Part shown: positions 39,091 through 46,959 of the stretch, piece after piece
Layout: every line of letters starts with the position of its first letter
How positions within the stretch are numbered: position 1 is the stretch's first letter
NCBI RefSeq assembly: GCF_005405585.1
Contig: NZ_BJEQ01000003.1
Span: 62,001 to 126,000 of the forward strand
Length of the DNA: 64,000 bases
Reading direction: 5' to 3'
Origin: Agarivorans sp. Toyoura001
GTDB taxonomy: Bacteria; Pseudomonadota; Gammaproteobacteria; Enterobacterales; Celerinatantimonadaceae
Notes under the pieces: generated by a model
Database searches by the model: none
What the model saw: only the letters and a program-made list of their open reading frames with translations
Told to the model about the DNA's origin: nothing
Translations under genes and position numbers: made by a program

Positions 39091-40362
39091 GTGTTAAAGA
39101 AAAGCATAATGGCGCTAACCACACTCGTTGCCATAACTTGTGGTGCTCAGTACCTAAGCCATTCGCAATACCGCCAGCAGGTGAAGCAAATCGTGGCGGA
39201 CTTCAACCAGCAGAATGAGTGGCAATTAAACCAAACTGTATTGAGCAGCAACTGGTTTCAGCAACAAGAACAATGGCAACTTACAGGCAACCTAAGCCAG
39301 CTGGGTTTAGATCCCCAGCCAATTGAGCTTCACGTCATTCAGCAAGTTAGCATCTGGCCGTTATGGCTTGAAGGAAAGTGGCAAGTTGACCCCGAGCAAG
39401 CAAGTTATCAGCAGTGGTTAAGTGACTTAAACCTTACAGCAGTTCCACATTTAGGAACCTGGCAAGCTAACTTGCTCAGCCAGAAGTTACAGCAGCAATT
39501 GCGGGTAGATTCTTTTGAACATAACTACACGGAGTTAGCACTTAGCTTTAAGCCCATGAGCATTTCTACGGTTAGCGATTTGTCCTTTCAGCAAGGTGAG
39601 GCAACGCTTAGCTGGCAAGGAATGGAATTGCTTGATAGCCAACAAAATGGTGACCACATTCACTTAGGTAAAGTGGAAGCCAGCGAAACCTTTAGCCAGC
39701 GTCAGCAATGGACATTAGTAGAAAATGCCAGTTGGTCTGTCGAACAGTTACGCCTTCAATTAGGCCAAGGTGAAACCCTACTGAAGTTGCAGAACCTTTC
39801 AGTAAACAACAGCTTTAGTGAAATTAAACAGAATGCGTATTTAAGTCTAAATACTGAGTTAAATAGTTTCATTTTAAGAGAAGGGGCTGAAGTATTTCAG
39901 CTAGACCAATTAATACTGCGCTCTAGTTTAGGCGGTGTACCGATGCAAAGCTTAATTCAGCTGGCCCAGTCAAAATACACCTCGCTAAGTTCTGATGAGC
40001 GAGATGTATTGGTGCAGCAAGCAGTATCAAATGGTATTGAATGGCAGTTAGATACCTTAATGTTTGAGGTCGACTCGAGTTATAACAGCTTACCCTTACA
40101 GGGCGATATTAACCTAGCAGGCAAAGCGAAACTGCTACCTTTCGAACTCGACCAAGTAAGCCGCCCGATACAGCTATTGCGCTACATAGATTTAAATTTG
40201 GTCATAGATGTTGGCGACCAGCTGTTTAATCAAAGCCCTTTATCTGCGTATATTCTTGCTCTACGCAATGCCGGGTACTTGCTACATGAAGAAGGCCGAG
40301 ATCGCAGCGAACTGATCTTCAACGACAACGAATTCACCATGAACAGCATGCCAGTTAATTAA
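39091..40362 (+). CDS. DUF945 family protein, YdgA-like
   Basis: A 423-residue protein with an N-terminal membrane anchor or signal (MALTTLVAITCGAQYLS, from about residue 7) and a long beta-rich periplasmic body. It ends in the family's characteristic tail: ALRNAGYLLHEEGRDRSEL and then NDNEFTMNSMPVN, matching the YdgA pattern of G-x-hydrophobic...EG...NG-x-hydrophobic-x-hydrophobic-N. GTG start with TAGGAA 8 bases upstream. Function is unknown. Confidence 0.75.
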   Translation: MLKKSIMALTTLVAITCGAQYLSHSQYRQQVKQIVADFNQQNEWQLNQTVLSSNWFQQQEQWQLTGNLSQLGLDPQPIELHVIQQVSIWPLWLEGKWQVDPEQASYQQWLSDLNLTAVPHLGTWQANLLSQKLQQQLRVDSFEHNYTELALSFKPMSISTVSDLSFQQGEATLSWQGMELLDSQQNGDHIHLGKVEASETFSQRQQWTLVENASWSVEQLRLQLGQGETLLKLQNLSVNNSFSEIKQNAYLSLNTELNSFILREGAEVFQLDQLILRSSLGGVPMQSLIQLAQSKYTSLSSDERDVLVQQAVSNGIEWQLDTLMFEVDSSYNSLPLQGDINLAGKAKLLPFELDQVSRPIQLLRYIDLNLVIDVGDQLFNQSPLSAYILALRNAGYLLHEEGRDRSELIFNDNEFTMNSMPVN

Positions 40363-40505
40363 GTGTGAAAACACTCTCTCCTCTCAACGCCGCTGAAGTC
40401 AGCTTGCTGACAATCACACGATAAAATCTTATTGAATGGTTCAAGCAGTCTAAATCTGGCAATGTGCGCTTAAGTAATCCGCACATTAGACCTCAAACTT
40501 GAGAC

Positions 40506-40532
40506 AAAAAAATGCGGCGATAAACGCCGCAT
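40506..40532 (-). terminator. Rho-independent terminator of malM
   Basis: Perfect 8 bp stem (40512-40519 with 40525-40532) with 5-base loop and a T-run on the minus strand, 36 bases past the malM stop. Confidence 0.88.
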
Positions 40533-40567
40533 AAACAGGGATTAGAAAAAAACACACTGGTATTACA

Positions 40568-41527
40568 CTACTGTTGCTGCTGTTTCTTCAATTGCTGCAT
40601 AAAATGAGACTGCGCTTTTGTCGAACCAGCTCGCTCTGCCTCCTCGACTAGGTTTAAGGCCCTAGTAAGGTCATCCTGTGCTACTGCTTTACTAATTTGA
40701 TCTAGATAAAAAGTCTCTGTATCACTTAGCATATCTGCGCTTGGCGCTTTAGTAGCAGCTACCGTGGTGGTAGTGGCTACTGCAGTAGCGGCCGCTGCAT
40801 CTGCTTTAACTGGAGCAGCTTCAACGGGCGTTAAATTTTGATTGGGTTCAGCCGAAGTAACAAACGACGAACTGAATAACACTTCGCTAAAACGAATATC
40901 TAGGTTACCTATCGGAGAATGTTTTGAATAATATTTAAAGGCCGAAGGTAAACCACCACCGGTTTTTTCTTCGTAAACAACTTTAGGATCAATCAGTTCG
41001 GTTTTACCGCCATATTCATTGGCTTTACTGTAAACCAATAAGTAACGTGCTTGTTTGGCTTGCTCAGGTGTGATGGCCTGCTGCATAGATAAAAAGCCTT
41101 CCGGGTCTAATGTAGTACTTTCAATTCGAAGCACCTCATTCAAACCTTGATCATAAAAAATCGCGGTAGGTACAAATACGGTACGCGCTACAAGACTATC
41201 TAAATGAAAGGTAAATTGAGAGATATCATCAGGGATCAGTAAGGCTGCGGTATAAGAGTTACCTTCAGGAAATTGAACTACTGGTGACTTTTCAGTGACA
41301 TCGATACGATTAGTTCTGTCTAAAGACAATAACTGATATTGCAGCTGTGAGGGTAGCTTTGGAGAAACACTTGAAGATTGTAAGTTGGCTGCTATTTTTG
41401 CCTCATCGGCAAATTGAGCCCCCCAAGTTCTAAACGGGTCAGTGACTTCTAAAGGCTTGTCATTGCTAGAACTTGAACACGCGCTAGCTAAAACACAAGC
41501 AACTACTACCGTTAATACTTTTTTCAA
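40568..41527 (-). CDS. malM: MalM-like periplasmic lipoprotein
   Basis: A 319-residue protein with a lipoprotein signal (MKKVLTVVVACVLASAC, lipid-modified Cys17). The middle domain has SYTAALLIPDDISQFTFHLDS and TEYG-type lines. An Ala/Val/Thr-rich linker (about residues 235-262) leads to a C-terminal helical repeat MLSDTETFYLDQISKAVAQD...ALNLVEEAERAGSTKAQSHF. That last block closely follows E. coli MalM, the periplasmic protein of the maltose regulon whose exact function is unknown. It follows lamB on the same strand after 89 bases. Here it sits beside beta-glucoside enzymes, not amylases, so its sugar may differ. Confidence 0.86.
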   Translation of the reverse strand: MKKVLTVVVACVLASACSSSSNDKPLEVTDPFRTWGAQFADEAKIAANLQSSSVSPKLPSQLQYQLLSLDRTNRIDVTEKSPVVQFPEGNSYTAALLIPDDISQFTFHLDSLVARTVFVPTAIFYDQGLNEVLRIESTTLDPEGFLSMQQAITPEQAKQARYLLVYSKANEYGGKTELIDPKVVYEEKTGGGLPSAFKYYSKHSPIGNLDIRFSEVLFSSSFVTSAEPNQNLTPVEAAPVKADAAAATAVATTTTVAATKAPSADMLSDTETFYLDQISKAVAQDDLTRALNLVEEAERAGSTKAQSHFMQQLKKQQQQ

Positions 41528-41616
41528 ATTTCCACCTCTTAAATGCGGGCGCTAACACCTTAGCGCCCACTCCTTGGTTTGAGTACCTATTTAAACAGTA
41601 CTCAGCTTAGCTGGGT

Positions 41617-42834
41617 TTACCACCAAGCTTCAACCATGGCACCCACTTTTGTTACGTCAACCGTCTCTTTTCCATCAGTTTTCACTTCACCTGTTACAGC
41701 GTAGAAGCGAACAACTGGGCGTGACCACATGAAGTGACCCACTTGGAAGTTTTGCGACAAGGTGATTTTCCATGCGTCACTTTTGTTTGCAGAGCCGCCA
41801 ACATCTGTGCGCTCGGTAAAGTGAACACCCGCTTCTAGAGCAGTAGCCATGTACTCAGTCCAGTGATGCTGAGGACGAACAGCAACGGCGTATTCAACTT
41901 TTTCGTCGAATGAGCAACCAGTTTGCTTACAATCGACTAACAAGTAGTTAGCGTTGTATTCCATGGCTGTCATTTCGCCAAAGTTAACTGCACCGTCTAA
42001 GAAAGCACCGTAAGAAGCGGCTTTTTTATCTTCATAGTTTGACCAGTTTTGGCCCGCTGAGTTAGCAGAAATCAATGCGGCAGCGTCAGTTTCGTAACGA
42101 GCAGCAACTTGGAACCAACCATTGCTTAAACCTTGACGGTAAGAAGCAAATACCTGCCATGCATCATTGTTTTCAATGCGGTCAGGGTTAGCTGCATCAT
42201 CTATATCCCCAGTAGTAAACGCGTAGTTACCACGGAATTTAAGAGCACCTTGCTCACTCACTTTAATATCATGCAAATTAAAGGCTAAAGAGTTAACTGA
42301 ACCCTTTTTATTTTCAGGAGTTGTACCACCACCACCTTGTGTCCAACCTAAATCAAGTTGAGCAAAACCAAGGTTTAAGTTATCAACACCGGCACCAGAA
42401 CCATCGGCACTAAGCATGAAGTAATCGCTCAAGCCACCTTGTTCACGACCGTAGAAACGTTTACCAGCCCAAACATAAGCATCTGGTTGTGAAGCAAAAA
42501 TACCTTTACCACCACCGTAGAACTGAGCTAAACCGATGGTATCGCCCCAAGTAGGCGAGTAACCAGGAGTGTTAAGCATAACGTTCATGTCAAATTTAGC
42601 ATCGCCATTCTCAAAACCTTGAGAAAGCATAAACTCCATCCAGTTGTCTTCGTTACCAAGACGACCTGCACCATTAATTTCACCGTGTTCGCCTTTTAGC
42701 TGAACAATTTCGTCGCCCGATGCTTCTAAAGCATAGCGGCCGTAACCAGAAAAATTAGGGGTACCCGCGAACGAGCTAAGAGAGGTTGCCGCTGACGCGA
42801 CTGCAATTGCAATTGTAAGCGCTTTCACTTTCAT
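41617..42834 (-). CDS. lamB: LamB-type maltoporin, oligosaccharide-specific outer-membrane porin
   Basis: A 405-residue 18-stranded barrel forming a trimeric sugar channel. It has a signal peptide (MKVKALTIAIAVASAATSLSSFA), then GTPNFSGYGRYALEASG as in LamB. RLGNEDNWMEFMLSQGF, VWAGKRFYGREQGGLSDYFM and GAGVDNLNLGFAQLDLGW are LamB signature strands, and it ends in VGAMVEAWW. The ATG at 42834 is chosen (GGAG 9 bases upstream) over a TTG three codons earlier. A LacI-type operator lies 122 bases upstream. Because its neighbours are GH116, GH94 and GH1 enzymes, it probably passes beta-gluco-oligosaccharides, not maltodextrins. Confidence 0.9.
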   Translation of the reverse strand: MKVKALTIAIAVASAATSLSSFAGTPNFSGYGRYALEASGDEIVQLKGEHGEINGAGRLGNEDNWMEFMLSQGFENGDAKFDMNVMLNTPGYSPTWGDTIGLAQFYGGGKGIFASQPDAYVWAGKRFYGREQGGLSDYFMLSADGSGAGVDNLNLGFAQLDLGWTQGGGGTTPENKKGSVNSLAFNLHDIKVSEQGALKFRGNYAFTTGDIDDAANPDRIENNDAWQVFASYRQGLSNGWFQVAARYETDAAALISANSAGQNWSNYEDKKAASYGAFLDGAVNFGEMTAMEYNANYLLVDCKQTGCSFDEKVEYAVAVRPQHHWTEYMATALEAGVHFTERTDVGGSANKSDAWKITLSQNFQVGHFMWSRPVVRFYAVTGEVKTDGKETVDVTKVGAMVEAWW

Positions 42835-42955
42835 TTTGTTCAACTCCGTGTGAATCTTGAAATTTTATTGGAAGCATTTTTTATATATGGCGAACTAGCC
42901 ATGGTTAAGAAGTATAAGACTCAAAATTAGATAAATAAGTGACCAACATCACTAA

Positions 42956-42969
42956 TGAAAGCGCTTGCA
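42956..42969. promoter_or_regulatory. LacI-family operator upstream of lamB
   Basis: TGAAAGCGCTTGCA fits the general LacI/GalR pattern TGNAANCGNTTNCA at every fixed position. It shares the core TGAAAGCGCTT with the sites at 43672 and 53157, pointing to the lacI gene at 52077. Confidence 0.78.
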
Positions 42970-43172
42970 AAAAACAAGGATCACAATTTAAACAAAATTA
43001 GAACCTATAGTTTCATGAAATATAGTGAAATAACCCCATGCAACATGAAAGCAGTTTCACGGATAAACCATTGTTATTTATGAGTTATTCATCTAGAGAA
43101 ATAAGGTGCTGTATACTTATGAAACAAATGATGTTTTTTCGCATATTCACTTTTGTTACAAAAACTAAACTA

Positions 43173-43188
43173 TGTGAGATGAATCAAA
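43173..43188. promoter_or_regulatory. Candidate CRP site
   Basis: TGTGAGATGAATCAAA matches the CRP pattern TGTGA-N6-TCACA in nine of ten fixed bases. Placement in the middle of a catabolic regulatory region is sensible, but it is far from both starts. Confidence 0.45.
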
Positions 43189-43671
43189 TAATTGTTTTCA
43201 TCTGATGTTTTTTACACTTATTAGTGCATCAATAAGTCTCAATACCTATTATTAATTAGTTAAAATGAAGCTTTGAGTTGATAAGGAAAAACAAATAAAG
43301 CATTAAAATTCATGAAAATACTGAAGCAAATGTTAGCGGCGGTACCTTTAATTTAGCCCCAAGCCTTATTTTCTCATCGAACAAGTCAACACGCGATGCA
43401 ATAAAATAACCAGCTAATGTTTTTTAGCATTCTCACAGGCCTCGCAATACGGCAATGGAATTCTTTCATACATCAACTGATTGTACCTAGCCTCCAGATA
43501 GCCTATCAATAAAGGCCTTGAGCCTTTCTATAGAACAACCAAACTACACTTATTGACTAAATTGCCTTGGCTTCTTTCATAGCTTTCCTATTACGAAATC
43601 TTTTATTGAGGCCGATCACTTTTTCGAATTGATGCACTAAACAAGCTAAGGCTACCTGTTAACATGCCATG

Positions 43672-43685
43672 TGAAAGCGCTTACA
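43672..43685. promoter_or_regulatory. LacI-family operator upstream of GH116
   Basis: TGAAAGCGCTTACA fits TGNAANCGNTTNCA fully; outer bases extend the symmetry (TGTGAAAG...ACACA). It ends 30 bases before the GH116 ATG, a position suited to blocking transcription. Confidence 0.82.
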
Positions 43686-43715
43686 CATCAATAGTATTTA
43701 GTTGAGGTCATCCCA

Positions 43716-46700
43716 ATGTTGCATCGTTACACCGCTCAATCCAGTTATTTTGGTCAGGTCAGTGACTTGATGAGTCCAGGATTGGCCGACGAGTTTGTAC
43801 AACCCTGGTATGTTCCATTAAGTACAACCCCAGCAGACACGGGGATCGCGGTAGGTGGTATTGGTAGTGCGTACACCCTAACACCAGCGGGAACAACGCC
43901 ACTGTTTCATATGTTACCGGGTTTGCATCTAGCCGACAGCCAGCGTGATGGTTTGCGATTAGAAGAGTTTTTCTTGAGCCAACGCGATGCAAATGAGCAG
44001 CAACTGGTGATAGTGAATCACAGCAACTTTCAGCAAAAGCAGAAGTTTTTCGCCTTAAGTAATCACCTACAACAGCCACTGTTTAAAGCTGATGATGATA
44101 CAGAGCAACAGCTTGCGCACCTGCAAAACCTTATTCAAGAGCCAGACCTCTACCAATGGAACCAAGCTAATTTACAGCGTTGGAATGTAGAGTTATCAGA
44201 CAAAACTCAGCAACTGTTAAGCAACCAAGTGACTGGCGCAGCGCTTAACATTAGTTGGTTACTCGATTTCTATGACGGCGCACTTGGCCTTAAAGCAGCC
44301 CACCAACAAGCACTCTATGGCGATTGGGAAGCAAATGCCTACCACGGCATAGCCACTTGCCCGAGCAAGCAAGTCAATTATCAAGCGCTGTATCCAGTCG
44401 CCAAGCAACAATTCGTTGACCAGCAAGCGATCCAAGTAACAAAGTTTCACTATAGCCCGGTGGTTCCTAATCACGAGGATTGGGCAGCCTTACCGGTGAG
44501 TTACACTCGTATCGTATTGCGTAACCAAAGCCAAACTAGACAAGCATTTAGCTTAATTCGCTGTATAGAAAACTTAAGCGGCTTTCAAGCGATTAAACAG
44601 CGCCCGGGCGTTCAAGACTCTGCCTGTAAATTGGTTCGTGCGGCTAACGGCCAAACAAGCCAACTGCATCGCTGGCAAAATGACGCTGAACACTGCGCCG
44701 TAGAAATGAGCGGTAACGCTAATCCAGGCATAGACTTTGACGGCCAAAGTTGTTTATCCGTTTCCGCGCCAACTGGTTGTTGGGTAAGCGCTAAGCCGTA
44801 TTTTTACACAGATAATACCGCCAATGTAGTGGCCGGAGGCTTAGCCAGCGGACGCTTAGGAGAATCATTTGACCGCGGTATTTACAGCGGCCGCGAACTC
44901 AGTTCAGCAGCGCTTTGCATTAGCGGCGAGCTTGCCCCTGGCGAGCAAGTCGAAGTATGTTTCTCACTAGTGCTAGATTTCCCCCATATTCGTTTACCGG
45001 GTCTAACTAGCCTTAAAAAGTACACCCAACAATTTCCACAAAGCGAAGGCAGAGCATTAGCTATTTGCCAGCATGCTATAGAGATAGAACCTCAGTTAAC
45101 GGCATCATTAGCTAATGTCAGCGAACAATTAATGCCTGACGATAGCCTAGCTAGCTTACCGCTTGGGCCGCAGGGACAAACCGAAACACGGACTCTGGCT
45201 CTAAACACCCTATCGTTTCTAGCTGAAGCTACCGTTTGGGATGCCGATGATAAATTTTTAGTAAGAGAATGTGCCGATTACCCATTCTTCAATTCCTTGG
45301 ATGTGTATTTTTATGGCTCGTTTTCATTACTACAGTGTTTTCCGCGCTTAGATGGCGCGGTAATGCGTCACTTCTCGCAAGCCGTGTTAGCAGAGAACTC
45401 GCATATTCGTCGCCACCATGAATACGTAGGCTTACCTCACGCCGATTTACCGAACGATAAAACCGAAGGTCCACGAGCGGTGCGAGGAGCAGTGATTCAC
45501 GATTTAGGCAGCCCTTTTGACGCTAAACCAGATGCTTACGACTGGCATAATGTTAAGGAGTGGAAGGATTTAGCGCCTAAATACATCTTAATGTTGCTAC
45601 GTCATTATCGTTTTCATGATGACAAAATCCTATTAAGCGATTGCTGGGAAGCGTGCCAAGCGGCCATGCATTACTTGCAAGCCATGGTAGAACCAGGCCA
45701 GTGCTTCCCACTGACTCGCGGCACCGACGATACCTTTGATAACCTGTCTTCACACGGTATTTCGGTATATTGCGGGTCACTGTGGATCGCCAGCTTAGAA
45801 GCCTACGCCACCATTGCAGAACTACTAAACAGAACCGGGATCCCGCAGGAGTACCGCTACTTAGCGTCATGCGCACGTAAGCAGTTTCACAGTAGCTTAT
45901 GGGACGAGCAGGCAGGCTACTTTCACTTCTATGTGACACCGCTGCAAATACGCGATATTAAAGAACAACAGCTCGAGGCCTTAAGTGATGCCTTAAAGCA
46001 GTCTCCTTTTGCTGGGCAACTTAAACTACAGAGCAAACCCTGTTCAGTGGAATTAGTGGAACGGCTTAACCAATGGTTAAACGAGCCAAGCCTGCCAGAG
46101 TTAGGCGATTTAGCCGATAATGTGCAGCAGTTATGGGCCGAGCACTGCGCGCCACTTAGCTGGCCTACTACTCAAGGTAACCCCAAAACGCTTCGCCAAA
46201 TACGAAAACTAGCACTCCTCGCGCTAGGCGACTTTTGGCAAAGCTCTTGGCACGCCAAGTTACAACTAGATAGCGATGATAGCTTTGCCGACCAATTGTT
46301 AGCCGACAGTTACTGTCGCATGCTGCAGTTACCCGCCATTGCTAGTGAGCAACAACAACGCCGCAGTTTGGCCTATGTTTATCGCCACAACTACCAAATA
46401 AATAGCGCACGAGTAGGCGCAGCCAACTTAGTCACACGCTTAGGTGAGCCTAAAGAGTGGGATAATTTCCAAGCTCACGACGTGTGGATTGGCGTGCAAT
46501 ACTCCTTAGTCACGGCGATGGCAGCCTTGGATATGCAGCAGCAGGCCGCTGATTTACTCAACGCCACTTATCGCAATCTATATCAAGATGCACGCATTCC
46601 GTTTGCCGCTCCAGAAGGGTTTAATGCTAGCTGCCGCTTTAACAGTAAGCAGTTCTCCCACTTGAAAGACGGCGAAACCGAGCAGCTTCATCAGGCGCTA

Positions 46701-46943
46701 ATAGACTTAGGTTTACTCTATTCAGATGGGCGTATTGCTGCAGATATTCCACGTCAGTTTAATGAGTTCAAACTGCGCAGTGCCGCCCTATGCCAAAAAT
46801 TTCAGTTAAACAGCCAAACGCTGTTCTACGCCTTACACCATACCGGACTTAAGTACACCGCAGGTCGCTACTTCCGCCCCGGCATGATCTTTTCTTTAGC
46901 TTTGGTTAAGCCTTTGACCAACGCCGAACAGCATTCAGCTTAA
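43716..46943 (+). CDS. Glycoside hydrolase family 116 (DUF608) beta-glucosidase-like enzyme
   Basis: A 1075-residue protein of the GBA2/GH116 type. The N-terminal domain has GIAVGGIGSAYTLTPAGTTPLF. The catalytic (alpha/alpha)6 barrel from about residue 480 shows ECADYPFFNSLDVYFYGSF, IHDLGSPFDAKPDAYDWHNV, EWKDLAPKYILMLLRHY, DDTFDNLSSHGISVYCGSLW and HDVWIGVQYSLVTAM. By alignment with the family from memory, Glu518 is the likely nucleophile and Asp675 (in TFD) the acid/base. It has no signal peptide, so it is cytoplasmic. GH116 members act as beta-glucosidases, glucosylceramidases or beta-xylosidases. GAGG precedes the ATG. The GH94 gene follows after 16 bases. Confidence 0.85.
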   Translation: MLHRYTAQSSYFGQVSDLMSPGLADEFVQPWYVPLSTTPADTGIAVGGIGSAYTLTPAGTTPLFHMLPGLHLADSQRDGLRLEEFFLSQRDANEQQLVIVNHSNFQQKQKFFALSNHLQQPLFKADDDTEQQLAHLQNLIQEPDLYQWNQANLQRWNVELSDKTQQLLSNQVTGAALNISWLLDFYDGALGLKAAHQQALYGDWEANAYHGIATCPSKQVNYQALYPVAKQQFVDQQAIQVTKFHYSPVVPNHEDWAALPVSYTRIVLRNQSQTRQAFSLIRCIENLSGFQAIKQRPGVQDSACKLVRAANGQTSQLHRWQNDAEHCAVEMSGNANPGIDFDGQSCLSVSAPTGCWVSAKPYFYTDNTANVVAGGLASGRLGESFDRGIYSGRELSSAALCISGELAPGEQVEVCFSLVLDFPHIRLPGLTSLKKYTQQFPQSEGRALAICQHAIEIEPQLTASLANVSEQLMPDDSLASLPLGPQGQTETRTLALNTLSFLAEATVWDADDKFLVRECADYPFFNSLDVYFYGSFSLLQCFPRLDGAVMRHFSQAVLAENSHIRRHHEYVGLPHADLPNDKTEGPRAVRGAVIHDLGSPFDAKPDAYDWHNVKEWKDLAPKYILMLLRHYRFHDDKILLSDCWEACQAAMHYLQAMVEPGQCFPLTRGTDDTFDNLSSHGISVYCGSLWIASLEAYATIAELLNRTGIPQEYRYLASCARKQFHSSLWDEQAGYFHFYVTPLQIRDIKEQQLEALSDALKQSPFAGQLKLQSKPCSVELVERLNQWLNEPSLPELGDLADNVQQLWAEHCAPLSWPTTQGNPKTLRQIRKLALLALGDFWQSSWHAKLQLDSDDSFADQLLADSYCRMLQLPAIASEQQQRRSLAYVYRHNYQINSARVGAANLVTRLGEPKEWDNFQAHDVWIGVQYSLVTAMAALDMQQQAADLLNATYRNLYQDARIPFAAPEGFNASCRFNSKQFSHLKDGETEQLHQALIDLGLLYSDGRIAADIPRQFNEFKLRSAALCQKFQLNSQTLFYALHHTGLKYTAGRYFRPGMIFSLALVKPLTNAEQHSA

Positions 46944-46959
46944 CAATTCTGAGGTAAAT

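Larger units (their letters stand above)
42835..43715. other. Shared regulatory region between lamB and GH116
   Basis: About 880 AT-rich bases between divergent genes. I see no coding frame. It contains one LacI-type operator near each end (42956, 43672) and one CRP-like site (43173). The unusual length leaves room for further sites or a small RNA that I could not identify. Confidence 0.6.
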
